Shown: positions 9,128-18,006 of the stretch, piece by piece
Layout: each line of letters starts with the position of its first letter
How positions within the stretch are numbered: position 1 is the first letter of the stretch
Made by a program: the position numbers and the translations under genes
The notes under the pieces: generated by a model
The model's input: the letters and a program-made list of their open reading frames with translations, nothing else
Told to the model about the DNA's origin: nothing
Databases searched by the model: none
Source: Streptomyces changanensis
GTDB lineage: Bacteria > Actinomycetota > Actinomycetes > Streptomycetales > Streptomycetaceae
DNA length: 64,000 nucleotides
Assembly: GCF_024600715.1 (NCBI RefSeq)
Contig: NZ_CP102332.1
Coordinates: 2,356,001 to 2,420,000 of the forward strand
Reading direction: 5' to 3'

Positions 9128-9194
9128 CCGGCAGCACCGGTAGCACCGGTACCACCGGGAGACCCGGGAGCACCGGGAGCACCCGTGCTGCCGG
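9128..9194. terminator. Bidirectional hairpin with repeat-filled loop
   Basis: A 10-bp inverted repeat (9128-9137 ccggcagcac, 9185-9194 its complement) encloses 47 bases of accggtagc/accgggag units. It sits between the convergent genes ending at 9126 and 9207. Confidence 0.5.
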
Positions 9195-9206
9195 CTGCGG
9201 TGTCCG

Positions 9207-10901
9207 TCAGCCCGCCGCGCCGAAGACCTGCGTCCACCAGGGGCCGCCCGACGCGTCGTGCCGGCCGACGCCGATCTCCTTGAACGAGCAGTTGAGGATG
9301 TTGGCGCGGTGGCCGGGGCTGTTCATCCACGACTCCATGACGGCCTCGGGCGTCTGCTGGCCGCGGGCGATGTTCTCGCCGTACGTGCTCCACCGGTACC
9401 CGGCGGCGGTGACGCGGTCGCCGGGGTCGGTGCCGTCCGGTGACCGGTGGTCGAAGTAGTCGCGGGCGTCCATGTCCTCGGAGTGCCGCAGCGCGGCCGT
9501 GTCGAGCAGGCCGTTCCGGGAGACGGGGCCGCAGCCGTTGCGCGCGCGCTCGGTGTTGACGAGCGCGGTGACCCGGTCGCCGTACGAGCCGCCGCCCGAG
9601 GGCCGGGTGGCGCTGTACCGCCGGCTCGTCCCGCCGGACCGGTCGGAGTCGTCGCGCTCGGCGGTGGGCGTGCTCCGGCGCGCGGAGGGGGTGGCGCTCG
9701 GGCTGGGCGCCGAGGTCGGGCCGGCCGTCGCGGAGGGCTTCGGCGAGGCGGACGCCGCCGGGGACGCGGAGGCGGAGGCGGCGGGGGACGGGGAGGACGA
9801 CGCCGTCGACGGGCTCGGCGCGGTCGGGGCGGCGGGCTGCAGCGAGCCCACCGCGAGGGGCCGCGGGTTGCCGTCCCCGGGCAGCGCCGACTGGACGCGT
9901 ACGGCGTCGGTGTCGCCGTCGCCGGGCAGCAGTACGACCCCGGTCACCGCGCCCGCGCCGACCAGCAGCGCCACCGCGGCGCCCGCGGCCGTACGGCGGC
10001 GGCGCGCCCGCGCGGCGCCGCGCTGCGCCGCCCGGCGGCCGACGACTACGGCGGGGCCGCCCGCCGCGGCGGCGGCCGGGGTGGCGGCGGTGGTCTCCGC
10101 GAGCGACGGGCCGTCACCGCCCGGCAGCGCCGCCAGCAGCCCGGCCGCCACCGGCACGAGACCGAGCCCGGCGAGCAGCCCCTCCGCGGGCACGAGCCCG
10201 GACTCATACCCGGAGCAGACCGTGCAGTCGCGCACGTGCCGTGCGAGCCGCTTGCGCCACAGCGCCGACGGCGCGCCGTCCCAGGCCCCGAGCGCGTCGT
10301 CGAGGAGCACGCACCGGGGCACCGCCGCCAGGGCCCGCACCACCAGCCGCGCCATCTCCAACCGGCCCTTGGTGCGCTGCACCCGTACGGCGGTGTGCTG
10401 CGGCGACAGGTCCAGCGCGGCGGCCACCTCGACGCGGGTGAGGCGGCCCGCCGCCTCCAGCCACCACAGCGACAGCAGCTCCCGGTCGTCGGCGTCGAGC
10501 CACCGCGTGGCCTCGGCGACCTCGCGGCGCTGCCCGGACAGGCCCAGCCGGACGATGGTCAGGTCCACGAAGTCGGCACCGGGGTCCGCGACCTGCTGGA
10601 CCCGGTCGGGCGCCACCGCCACGGCGCCGGACGCCCGCGCCGTGTGGTGGGCGCGTATCCCGTTCATGGTGATGGCCACCAGCCACGACCGGAAGCGGTC
10701 GGGGTCCCGCAGGGCGTCGAGTCCCGTCAGGGCCCGGATCAGCGACTCCTGGACGACGTCGTCCACGTCGGCGTGACCGTTCAGGGCCCGCCCGACGATG
10801 TTGTAGACGAGGGGGAGGTAGGCGGCGATCAGCCGGTCCTGCGCCCACGTCTCCCCCTGCTGCGCCGCCCTGACCACCGCGGCTTCCGGTTCCCTCTGCA
10901 C
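9207..10901 (-). CDS. ECF-type sigma factor fused to zinc finger, membrane helix and extracellular CAP/SCP domain
   Basis: 564 residues; GTG 10901 is favoured because gaggggcgcgac precedes it, whereas the longer GTG 10955 lacks a purine-rich site. Domain order: sigma-70 region 2 (about 12-85, DVDDVVQESLIRAL), region 4 (about 128-190, RVEVAAALDLSPQHTAVRVQRTKGRL), a His-x3-Cys-x2-Cys zinc-finger-like motif (H222, C226, C229), a helix at about 304-325, a Ser/Pro/Ala linker to about 430, and a CAP/SCP domain (438-564: VNTERARNGCGPV, HSEDMDARDYFDH, SWMNSPGHRANILN). The zinc finger resembles anti-sigma ZAS motifs, so one chain appears to carry sigma, anti-sigma-like tether and extracytoplasmic sensor. 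Release by proteolysis is inference. Confidence 0.85.
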   Translation of the reverse strand: MQREPEAAVVRAAQQGETWAQDRLIAAYLPLVYNIVGRALNGHADVDDVVQESLIRALTGLDALRDPDRFRSWLVAITMNGIRAHHTARASGAVAVAPDRVQQVADPGADFVDLTIVRLGLSGQRREVAEATRWLDADDRELLSLWWLEAAGRLTRVEVAAALDLSPQHTAVRVQRTKGRLEMARLVVRALAAVPRCVLLDDALGAWDGAPSALWRKRLARHVRDCTVCSGYESGLVPAEGLLAGLGLVPVAAGLLAALPGGDGPSLAETTAATPAAAAAGGPAVVVGRRAAQRGAARARRRRTAAGAAVALLVGAGAVTGVVLLPGDGDTDAVRVQSALPGDGNPRPLAVGSLQPAAPTAPSPSTASSSPSPAASASASPAASASPKPSATAGPTSAPSPSATPSARRSTPTAERDDSDRSGGTSRRYSATRPSGGGSYGDRVTALVNTERARNGCGPVSRNGLLDTAALRHSEDMDARDYFDHRSPDGTDPGDRVTAAGYRWSTYGENIARGQQTPEAVMESWMNSPGHRANILNCSFKEIGVGRHDASGGPWWTQVFGAAG

Positions 10902-11045
10902 GTCGCGCCCCTCACTGTCCCCGGGCGGCGCCCGGTCCTCTCGTTCCTCTGGCACGAGGGGAGACCCGACGGCGGGACGCGGATAACGGAAACCGCGAAA
11001 ACCCGTTCGGTGATCCGAACGGAAGGGCGGGGCGGGGTGCGGCGG

Positions 11046-11918
11046 TTACGCGTCGAAGACCGACGGCGGGGGCGGCGGGGACGGCTTCGCGGAGGCGTCG
11101 GTGGTGGGGGAGGCGCCGCCGGTGAAGTCGGCGAGGGCGCGCCCGTGTTCGACCCGGCCGGGGTGCGGGTCGGTCGCGACGCGGCGGGTGAACTCGGCGA
11201 CGGGCAGCGGGGTGTCGGCGGCGACGAGCACCGCGTTGCCGAAGCGCCGGCCGCGCAGGACGACGGGGTCGGCGGCGAGCGCCAGTTCGGGGAAGACGGC
11301 GGCCGCGGTGGCGATCTGGCCGCGCAGGTGCGCCAGGGGCGGCCCGTCGGCGATGTTGGCGGCGTAGTGGCCGCCCGGCTTCAGCACGCGCCGCACCTCG
11401 GCGAGGAACTCCGTGCTGGTGAGGTGCGCGGGGGTGCGGGCGCCGCTGAAGACGTCGGCGACGACGAGGTCGGCCCAGCCGTCGGGGAGCCTGCCGAGGC
11501 CGGCGCGCGCGTCGCCGCCCCGCACCCGTATCCGCGCGGCCGGTTCGAGGGGCAGGGCCCGGCGGACGAACCGGACGAGGGGCGCGTCGATCTCGACGAC
11601 CTGCTGCGTGGAGCGGGGCCGGGTGGCCGCGACGTAGCGGGCGAGGGTGAGGGCGCCGCCGCCGAGGTGGACGGCGTGCAGGGGGCGGCCGGCGGGCGCG
11701 GCGAGGTCGATGACGTGGCCGAGGCGGCGCTGGTACGCGAAGTCGAGGTGGGCGGGGTCGTCGAGGTCCACGTGTGACTGGGGCGCGCCGTCGACGAGCA
11801 GCGTCCAGGCCCGGGCCCGCTCCCGGTCGGGGACGAGTTCGGCGAGCCCGCCGTCGACGGTCTCGCGCAGGGTCTCCGGGGCCGCCGTGCGCCCGCGCCG
11901 TTCCTTGTTCCTCGCCAC
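11046..11918 (-). CDS. Spermidine-synthase-like (PABS fold) methyltransferase-type protein
   Basis: 290-residue soluble protein beginning GTG 11918 (MARNKERRG) with no clear ribosome site. A Rossmann fold is visible: the glycine-rich loop AVHLGGGALTLARY, the acidic strand VVEIDAPLVRFVRR, DARAGLGRLPDGWADLVVADVFSG, and LKPGGHYAANIADG. This matches spermidine-synthase-like proteins of actinomycetes, which lack the N-terminal strand domain of true spermidine synthases; the substrate is unknown. The Pro/Ser-rich C-terminal 25 residues look disordered. Alone in its operon. Confidence 0.8.
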   Translation of the reverse strand: MARNKERRGRTAAPETLRETVDGGLAELVPDRERARAWTLLVDGAPQSHVDLDDPAHLDFAYQRRLGHVIDLAAPAGRPLHAVHLGGGALTLARYVAATRPRSTQQVVEIDAPLVRFVRRALPLEPAARIRVRGGDARAGLGRLPDGWADLVVADVFSGARTPAHLTSTEFLAEVRRVLKPGGHYAANIADGPPLAHLRGQIATAAAVFPELALAADPVVLRGRRFGNAVLVAADTPLPVAEFTRRVATDPHPGRVEHGRALADFTGGASPTTDASAKPSPPPPPSVFDA

Positions 11919-11964
11919 ACGGCCATTATCGGCCGCGCCGCAGGCCGCCCGTCCCCGGGCCGGT

Positions 11965-12017
11965 GCCTGCCTGCCCGCCTGCCTGCCTGCCTGCCTGCCC
12001 GCCTGCCTGCCTGCCTG
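11965..12017. repeat. (GCCT)n tetranucleotide microsatellite
   Basis: Fifty-three bases made of about 13 GCCT units with two GCCC variants, lying upstream of the 11046-11918 gene start and downstream of the next minus-strand gene. Runs this long of one tetranucleotide are rare in streptomycete DNA. Confidence 0.9.
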
Positions 12018-12048
12018 AGCATCCCCCGGCCGGGGCCCCCGGGGTGTT

Positions 12049-12073
12049 CCCGTCGATCCGGCCGATCGACGGG
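12049..12073 (-). terminator. Terminator hairpin after the 12084-12620 gene
   Basis: Perfect 10-bp stem (cccgtcgatc, 12049-12058; complement 12064-12073) with a 5-base loop, 10 bases beyond the minus-strand stop. Confidence 0.75.
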
Positions 12074-12083
12074 ACGACGCCCC

Positions 12084-12620
12084 CTAGCGACAGTTGTCCG
12101 CGGCCTCGATGAGGCGGGCCGCCTCGTCGAGGGCCTCGCGCAGCGCCTCGGGGTCGGTGACCGGGTCGGTGTCGGCGGGCGGCAGCAGCCAGCCGGTACC
12201 GGCGGGGGGCGGGGGCGGTGCGGCCCCGGGGGCGGGGGCGGGGGCGGCCGGGTCGGCGGGGAGGCGCAGGCCCCGGCCGTCGGTACCGGTACAGGCACTG
12301 CCCGGTACGTCCCAGGCCGCGGCCGTGCCCGGCGGGACGACGAAGCCGAGCGTGTCGCTGGCGTCGTCGTGGAGGACGGGGCCGACGGCGGGGGCGACGC
12401 GGCGGAGGATGTCGACGGCCTCCAGGCCCCGCCGGGCGGGCACGGTGACCAGATCGCACGGCGCCCCCCCGCGGGGCGCGGCGCCCCTGCCGTCCGCGGT
12501 GTGCTCCCGGGCGCCGTCCGGGGCGCCGTGGCCCCCGGCCGGGCAGGCGCCGCCGTCGGGGACGGGCGTGTGCCGCGCGGTGCCGCTTGGCACGCCGTGG
12601 GCGGGTCGTCCTGTCTCCAT
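12084..12620 (-). CDS. Conserved actinobacterial protein resembling prim-pol-type N-terminal fragments
   Basis: 178 residues from ATG 12620 (METGRPAHG); ggagg lies at a good distance before it, so the in-frame TTG further upstream is not needed. After about 45 residues of low complexity comes a conserved core: APCDLVTVPARRGLEAVDIL, VGPVLHDDASDTLGFVVPPG, AAWDVPGSACTG and WLLPPADTD, ending in an Ala/Glu-rich helix. The pattern D-V-x-V-P-A, G-P-V, PPGT, W recurs in the protein at 20062-20718, usually annotated as bifunctional DNA primase/polymerase-like. No catalytic acidic triad is visible, so enzymatic activity is doubtful. Divergent from the NsdA-like regulator at 12868. Confidence 0.65.
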   Translation of the reverse strand: METGRPAHGVPSGTARHTPVPDGGACPAGGHGAPDGAREHTADGRGAAPRGGAPCDLVTVPARRGLEAVDILRRVAPAVGPVLHDDASDTLGFVVPPGTAAAWDVPGSACTGTDGRGLRLPADPAAPAPAPGAAPPPPPAGTGWLLPPADTDPVTDPEALREALDEAARLIEAADNCR

Positions 12621-12867
12621 ACCGACCTCCAACAAGGGATTGCCTCCTCGCTCGAGCCCCGAGTGGAGACACGGGCCGTCTCTCCGGGGGGTTCAACGGC
12701 CGGCGGCGTCAACAGCTACGGCCGGATGCCGCCGCAAAGGATGGCAGTTCATGGCGGATCGTGGGTGAGATATCCCGTTTGTAGCCAAACCGTGCGTGTG
12801 TGCCCCGCCCCGGCAGGTACGTTCTTGCATCGCCGGAGCATCGGCAGCACGCAGGAGAGGGCTCGCC

Positions 12868-14289
12868 ATGGCCTCGTCACGGGCAGTTCCGAATCTCGCC
12901 TTCCGACGGCTGCGGGGCCCGCGCTCCCCGGCGGAGTTCGCCGCCGCGGTGCGCCGGGCGGGCCGCGAGATCGGCGAGCACGTGGCGTGCGACGCCCGCT
13001 ACGTCGGACGCGTCGAGTCGGGGGAGATCCGCTGCCCCAACTACGCGTACGAGCGGGTGTTCCTGCACATGTTCCCCGGTCTGTCGCTGACCGATCTGGG
13101 GTTCGTCGCGCGGGAGCGGGTACGCGGTCGGGGGGCGCGTGCGGTGGCCGCCGCTCCCGAACCCCCCACCACCATCCCGAACGATGAGGAGAGCGACGTG
13201 CTGCGTCGCGCATTCATGACGGGCGGAACCGTCACCGTGGCGGCCGTCTCGTTCGGCCTCGCTCCCGCCCGGGCGGCGGCGGAGCGGGGCGGCGGGACGG
13301 AGCCGCTCGGGACGATCCCGGCGCCGCGTGCCGGCGGCCGCTTCGGCGAGTCCGAGGTGGCGGCGGTCGAGGAGGCCGTACGGCGGATCCGGCTGCTGGA
13401 CGACCGGTACGGCGCCGACGGGCTGTACCGCCGCGCCGCGGAGCCGCTGCGCACGGCGTACGCGTTGCTCGACGCGGGGACGACCACCCGCCGGTCGACG
13501 GCCGACCGGCTCACGGCGGGCGCGGGTGAGCTGGCCCTCTCCGTCGGCTGGCTGGCCCACGACTCGGGCCGCCTGGAGGACGCCCGTTCGCACTACGCGG
13601 AGGCGCTCGCCACCGCGCGTGTGGGGGCCGATCCGGGTCTGGAGGCGCACGCCTTCTCCAACACGTCGTTCCTGGCGAAGGACGCGGGCCGGTTCCGGGA
13701 GGCGGTGCGCGCGGCGCAGGCCGGGCAGCACGCGGCGAAGCATCTGTCGTCGGCGCGGCTGCTGTCGCTCCTGGCGATGCGGGAGGCGGCCGGCTGGGCG
13801 GGGCTCGGCGATCGCACGGCGTGCGAGGAGGCCCTGGGGCGGGCGCACACCCAGTTCGGGCGGGGCGCCTCGGACGCCGACCCGGAGTGGATGTCGTTCT
13901 TCGGCGCGCCGGAGCTGGAGTTCCTGGAGGCCCAGGCGTGGTCGCTGCTGGGCGACGGGGCCCGCGCCGTGCGCCACGCCCGCCGCGCCGCCGCCCTGAA
14001 CGACCCGCACTTCGCCCGGAACCTCGCCCTCTACCACGCCCAGCTCACCGGCGACCTGGCGCGCGGGGGCGCGGTGGAGGAGGCGGCGGCCGTCGGGGGC
14101 CGGGTCCTGGACCTGCTGGACGACGTGGAGGTCCGCTCGGCGCGGGTCCAGGCGATGCTCGCCGACACGGCGCGGGTGCTGCACGCCCGGCGCGACGTGC
14201 CGGAGGTGGCGGCGTTCCTGGCCCGCCACCGGTCGACGGTCCCGGCCCTCGCACCGGGCCCGGGACCGGGAACGGGCGGCGGCGCCTAG
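12868..14289 (+). CDS. NsdA-like regulator with TPR repeats
   Basis: 473-residue cytoplasmic protein, ATG 12868 with aggagagg upstream. The N-terminal 80 residues (PAEFAAAVRRAGREIGEH, ARYVGRVESGEIRCPNYAYERVF) form an XRE-like helix-turn-helix typical of the Streptomyces NsdA/NsdB family, which restrains sporulation and antibiotic production. A hydrophobic stretch (FMTGGTVTVAAVSFGLAPA, about 112-135) and a long alpha-helical TPR region follow (LSVGWLAHDSGRLEDARSHY, FSNTSFLAKDAGRFREAVRA). Family membership is by architecture; which paralogue it is cannot be said. Divergent from the small prim-pol-like gene, sharing a 247-base intergenic region. Confidence 0.75.
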   Translation: MASSRAVPNLAFRRLRGPRSPAEFAAAVRRAGREIGEHVACDARYVGRVESGEIRCPNYAYERVFLHMFPGLSLTDLGFVARERVRGRGARAVAAAPEPPTTIPNDEESDVLRRAFMTGGTVTVAAVSFGLAPARAAAERGGGTEPLGTIPAPRAGGRFGESEVAAVEEAVRRIRLLDDRYGADGLYRRAAEPLRTAYALLDAGTTTRRSTADRLTAGAGELALSVGWLAHDSGRLEDARSHYAEALATARVGADPGLEAHAFSNTSFLAKDAGRFREAVRAAQAGQHAAKHLSSARLLSLLAMREAAGWAGLGDRTACEEALGRAHTQFGRGASDADPEWMSFFGAPELEFLEAQAWSLLGDGARAVRHARRAAALNDPHFARNLALYHAQLTGDLARGGAVEEAAAVGGRVLDLLDDVEVRSARVQAMLADTARVLHARRDVPEVAAFLARHRSTVPALAPGPGPGTGGGA

Positions 14290-14462
14290 GGGGAGCCGGC
14301 GGCCGGGCGGGCGGATTTCCGCAGGACGGCCCGGTATGCCCGGGGCGCGGCCCGGGATGCCCGTGCGGCGCGGCCCGGGGCTGCGTGGAGCGGTCCGGGG
14401 TTTCCCAGGGCGGCCCGGACGCCCGCGTGGGCGGCCCTGGGGCGGGCGCCCCGCGCGCGGGG

Positions 14463-15059
14463 TCAGGCTTCCAGGTGTCCCGTGTCGTTCCAGCGCTCGA
14501 TCGCCGGTGCCCCGTACGCCCAGCCGAGCGCCGACAGGCTCGTCGGGTCGAGGCGGACGCGCGCCGCGAAGGAGACGTCCTCGCCCAGCCAGCGCGCGGC
14601 GATCGACCGCAGGATGTGGCCGTGCGCGAAGACCAGCACGTCCCGGTCGGCCGAGCGGGCCCACTCCACGACCTCGTCGGCGCGGGCCGACAGCTGCGCC
14701 AGCGTCTCGCCCTCCGGCACGCCGTCGCGCCAGATGAGCCAGCCCGGCCGGACGGCGTGGATCTCGGCGGGCGTCATGCCCTCGTACGCGCCGTAGTCCC
14801 ACTCCATGAGCGTGTCCCACTCCTCGGCGCGGGCGCCGAAGCCGGCCAGGTCGCAGGTCTCCCGCGCGCGGGCTAGCGGACTCGTGCGGATCTCGTACCC
14901 CTCCAGGCCCGCCCAGCGGGCCCGGTGGAGCCGCTTGCCGAGCAGCTCGGCGCCCTGCCGGCCCTCGTCGAGGAGGGGGATGTCCGTCCGGCCGGTGTGC
15001 CGGCCGAGCAGCGACCACTCGGTCTGGCCGTGCCGGGCGAGCAGGATGCGCGGTGCCAT
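14463..15059 (-). CDS. Histidine phosphatase family protein (phosphoglycerate-mutase-like)
   Basis: 198-residue cytosolic phosphatase of the phosphoglycerate mutase superfamily. The phospho-His motif is [11 protein letters not shown] near the N-terminus, the catalytic Glu lies in [11 protein letters not shown], and the second His in [13 protein letters not shown]. Length and motifs fit small-molecule phosphatases of the CobC/GpmB type rather than glycolytic mutase. ATG 15059 has aggag about 8 bases upstream. Substrate unknown. It is divergent from the nuclease operon, 155 bases away. Confidence 0.9.
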   Translation of the reverse strand: MAPRILLARHGQTEWSLLGRHTGRTDIPLLDEGRQGAELLGKRLHRARWAGLEGYEIRTSPLARARETCDLAGFGARAEEWDTLMEWDYGAYEGMTPAEIHAVRPGWLIWRDGVPEGETLAQLSARADEVVEWARSADRDVLVFAHGHILRSIAARWLGEDVSFAARVRLDPTSLSALGWAYGAPAIERWNDTGHLEA

Positions 15060-15214
15060 GGGGCGTACTCCTGGGGGTCACGCGGGGGGGGTGCACACTT
15101 CGGCGGGTGCAGCGACGTACCCGTCCATCATCGCGCACGGGATCACGGACGGCCGCGGGGGGCGAGTGGCGCGACCCCGCCCCACATGTCAGTGGCGGAT
15201 GCGAGACTGCCGCG

Positions 15215-16420
15215 GTGAGCGATTCCCTGGGCAGCGGACCGCTTCCGGCTCCGCGGACCCCGCAGAACCGGCCGGCCCCGCAGGCCCCACAGGCGCAGCG
15301 GGACCCGCACGTCCCGCAGACCCCGCAGGTCCCGCCGGGGGCGCTGCGGCGGCGGCTGGCGGAGTTGCGCGGCCCCGCCGCCGCGCCGCACCCGCTGGAC
15401 GCCCGTGCGCTGGCCGCCCTCGCCGCGAACCCGGGCTGCCGGCGCCGGGCCCTGCTCGACGGCGCCGGGGTCGACAAGGCCGCGCTGGCGACGGCCCTGG
15501 GCGCGTCGTCCGGGTTCGGGCAGTCGCAGTTCGCCTTCATGCGCGGCAACGCCTTCGAGGCGAAGGTCAAGGCCGACGGGGGCGCCGAGCTGCTGCGGCT
15601 GCTCGGCGCGGACGGGCCGGACGGCGTGTGGACGCCGGACCTCGCCGCGGCCGGCCCCGAGGGGCGGGCGGCGCGCACGGCGCTGGCGCTGCGCGAGGCC
15701 ACGGCGGGCGGCGGCTGGGCCCTGCTCGACCACCCGATGCTGGCGCTGGAGGTGGCCGGCTCCCCGGCCTACCTGGAGCCGGACGCGGTCGTGGTGCGGC
15801 CGGACGGCCGGTGGGCGGTCGTGGAGATCAAGTCCTTCCCGATGATCGACGGCTCGGCGGACGCCGCGAAGGTCGGCGCGGCGGCCCGGCAGGCCGCGGT
15901 GTACGTGCTGGCGCTGGAGCGGGTCGCGGCCGTCACGGACGGCGCCGCCGTGGACCACGCGGTGCTGCTGGTCTGCCCGAGGGACTTCTCCAACGAGCCG
16001 ACCGGTTCGGTCGTCGACGTCCGCAAGCAGCTGTCCGTCACCCGGCGGCAGCTGGCCCGGCTGACCCGCGTCGAGGACATCGCGGCGGCCCTGCCCGAAG
16101 GGGTCTCCTTCGACATGTCGACGTGCTCCGCGGATCAGCTGACCGCCGCCGTGGACGCGGTGCCGCACGCGTACGCGCCGGAGTGCCTGGCCGCGTGCGA
16201 GCTGGCGTTCCACTGCCGCGGCCGGGCCCGCGCCGCGGGCGCCGTGGAGGCGCTCGGCCGTTCCGTACGGGGTGAGCTGGGCGGGCTGAGGACCGTCGGT
16301 GACGTCCTCGCGGCGGCGCGCGGCGAGGCGGGCGACCCCCGCGACCCGGCCGTGGCGGCGCTGCGGCGGGCGGCCGCGCTGCGGGCCGAGTCCCTGGAGG
16401 GGGCGGGCGCGTGTCACTGA
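15215..16420 (+). CDS. RecB-family PD-(D/E)XK nuclease with predicted 4Fe-4S cluster (Cas4/Dna2/AddB-like)
   Basis: 401 residues from GTG 15215 (VSDSLGSG). After a Pro-rich N-terminal 45 residues, the nuclease core shows E115 in RGNAFEAKV, P189-D190 in YLEPDAVVV, E204-x-K206 in WAVVEIKSF, and the RecB-type Gln motif Q226AAVY. Four cysteines are placed as in Fe-S nucleases: C75 upstream of the core and C324-x3-C328-x5-C334 after it (PECLAACELAFHC). That is the Cas4/AddB/Dna2 arrangement with one extra residue between the first two C-terminal cysteines. First gene of a three-gene operon, overlapping the next by 10 bases. Expected activity is single-strand DNA cleavage paired with the downstream helicase; its biological role is unknown. 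Confidence 0.8.
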   Translation: MSDSLGSGPLPAPRTPQNRPAPQAPQAQRDPHVPQTPQVPPGALRRRLAELRGPAAAPHPLDARALAALAANPGCRRRALLDGAGVDKAALATALGASSGFGQSQFAFMRGNAFEAKVKADGGAELLRLLGADGPDGVWTPDLAAAGPEGRAARTALALREATAGGGWALLDHPMLALEVAGSPAYLEPDAVVVRPDGRWAVVEIKSFPMIDGSADAAKVGAAARQAAVYVLALERVAAVTDGAAVDHAVLLVCPRDFSNEPTGSVVDVRKQLSVTRRQLARLTRVEDIAAALPEGVSFDMSTCSADQLTAAVDAVPHAYAPECLAACELAFHCRGRARAAGAVEALGRSVRGELGGLRTVGDVLAAARGEAGDPRDPAVAALRRAAALRAESLEGAGACH

Positions 16421-18006
16421 TCTCCACGCTCGCCCGGCTGGAGGCCGTCGAGTCCGGGCGCGCCCGGCCGCTGGCCACGGTGCGCCACCGGCACCTGTCG
16501 GAGCGGCCCCTCGTCCTCGTCCCGCTGACGACCGCCGGTGAGGCGGGTGCGCCGCTGGGGGCGCTGGTGGGCACGGACCGGGAGGAGCCGCGGCTGCTGG
16601 TCGTGCCGCAGCCGCGCGACCGGGACCTGCGCTTCGCGTTCCTGGCGGACCTGGCCGAGGCGGTCCTGCCGTACGTCGACGGGTACGCGGACGACGTCGA
16701 GGCCGCCGAGCGCAGCCAGACGGATCCGGAGACCGGCAAGAAGGTCAAGGTCGAGGTGGAGCTGTGCGCGGACGCGCCGCAGCTGATCGTGCCGAGCCGG
16801 GCGGGCGTCGAGTACGTACGGCTGCTGGGTCGGTCGATGCGGTTCCGGCGCACGGCCGAGCAGGACCCGGAGACACCGTTCCCGGCGCCGCCGCGGGTGC
16901 CGCTGCTGGGGCGGTGGCTGACGCACTACGGGGAGCGGGCGCGGGTGCCCGGCTCGTCGCTGCTGCTGGCGGCGACGGACCTGCTGAACCGCCATTGGGC
17001 GACGGGTCAGTCGTCGCTGGAGGACCAGCACCTGGGGGCGCTGCTCGCCTGGATCGACGCTCCCGACGTGGGGGGCGGGTCCGGGGCGGAGGCGGCCCTC
17101 CGGGCCGAGCTGGGGCGCGACCGGGACGGGCAGCTGCTGTGCCCGCCGGCCGGCCCGGCGACCGACCCCGCCTTCGACAACCGGCTCCTCGCCCCCGCGA
17201 TCGAGCGGTACGACCGCGCCCGGCAGGCCCTGGCGTCCGCCGAGGACGGGGAGGCGGCCGACGAGCGGCTGGGGGACCTGCACCACGCCGAACGCGAGGT
17301 CAGGCGGCTGGTCCTGTCCCAGCTGCGGCCCACGTGGCACGCCGTGTGGCGGGCGCTGGACCTGGCTCGGGAGCTGCCGCCGGGGGCGCGCGTGGCCGAC
17401 CGGTGGACCCGCGACCGCTGGTCGTTCACCGGCCACCGCGACCGGGTGCGGGCGGGCGAACCGCCGCAGCCGCGCCGGGACGACGCCGTCACGGCGGCGA
17501 ACAAGCTCGCCGCGCGGGAGAGCGCCCAGACGCAGCTGGAGGCGCAGGAGGCGCTGGACGACCCGCTGGCGATGGCGGGGCGGCGGCTCGCCGGCGAGGC
17601 GTTCCTCGCCGAGGTGGTCGACGTGACGATGGCCTGGACGGAGTCGAAGCGGCCCTCCCCGCGCCCGTTGCTGACGGTGCGCACGGACGACGCCCCGCAC
17701 GTCGGCGAGCGGGTCAAGGCGTACCGGTCGCTGGACGGCCGGCCGCAGGCCGCGGAGTTCGTCCGGTACGAGGAGGACGGGTCGCTGGTGCTGCGGCTGC
17801 TGGACCGGATGGGCCGCGGCAGGGACCCGGCCGAGGGCTCGGTGCCCGAGAAGGGCGACCGGCTGGTGTGGACGCTGTTCGAGCACGAGCCGCGGGTGGG
17901 CCCGAAGCTGCCGGACCCGGAGGAGACACCGTGGACGCACGGTGGGCCCCCGCGCTCCGAGGCCGCCGAGATCCCCGACCCCGTGACGCCGGAGGACCTG
18001 CTGTGA
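16411..18006 (+). CDS. Unknown protein between nuclease and helicase, possible detached barrel/accessory subunit
   Basis: 531 residues, GTG 16411, overlapping the nuclease stop by 10 bases and the helicase start by 4. I do not recognise a family. The N-terminal 200 residues are mixed alpha/beta (RFAFLADLAEAVLPYVDGYAD), the middle is helical with charged heptads (ADERLGDLHHAEREVRRLV), and the C-terminal 110 residues are strand-rich (HVGERVKAYRSLDG, EFVRYEEDGSLVLRLLDRMG, KGDRLVWTLFEHEP), suggesting a small beta-barrel. Dna2-like helicases carry such a barrel within one chain, so this protein may supply it separately. That is inference. No catalytic motif, membrane segment or signal peptide is seen. 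Confidence 0.75.
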   Translation: MSLISTLARLEAVESGRARPLATVRHRHLSERPLVLVPLTTAGEAGAPLGALVGTDREEPRLLVVPQPRDRDLRFAFLADLAEAVLPYVDGYADDVEAAERSQTDPETGKKVKVEVELCADAPQLIVPSRAGVEYVRLLGRSMRFRRTAEQDPETPFPAPPRVPLLGRWLTHYGERARVPGSSLLLAATDLLNRHWATGQSSLEDQHLGALLAWIDAPDVGGGSGAEAALRAELGRDRDGQLLCPPAGPATDPAFDNRLLAPAIERYDRARQALASAEDGEAADERLGDLHHAEREVRRLVLSQLRPTWHAVWRALDLARELPPGARVADRWTRDRWSFTGHRDRVRAGEPPQPRRDDAVTAANKLAARESAQTQLEAQEALDDPLAMAGRRLAGEAFLAEVVDVTMAWTESKRPSPRPLLTVRTDDAPHVGERVKAYRSLDGRPQAAEFVRYEEDGSLVLRLLDRMGRGRDPAEGSVPEKGDRLVWTLFEHEPRVGPKLPDPEETPWTHGGPPRSEAAEIPDPVTPEDLL

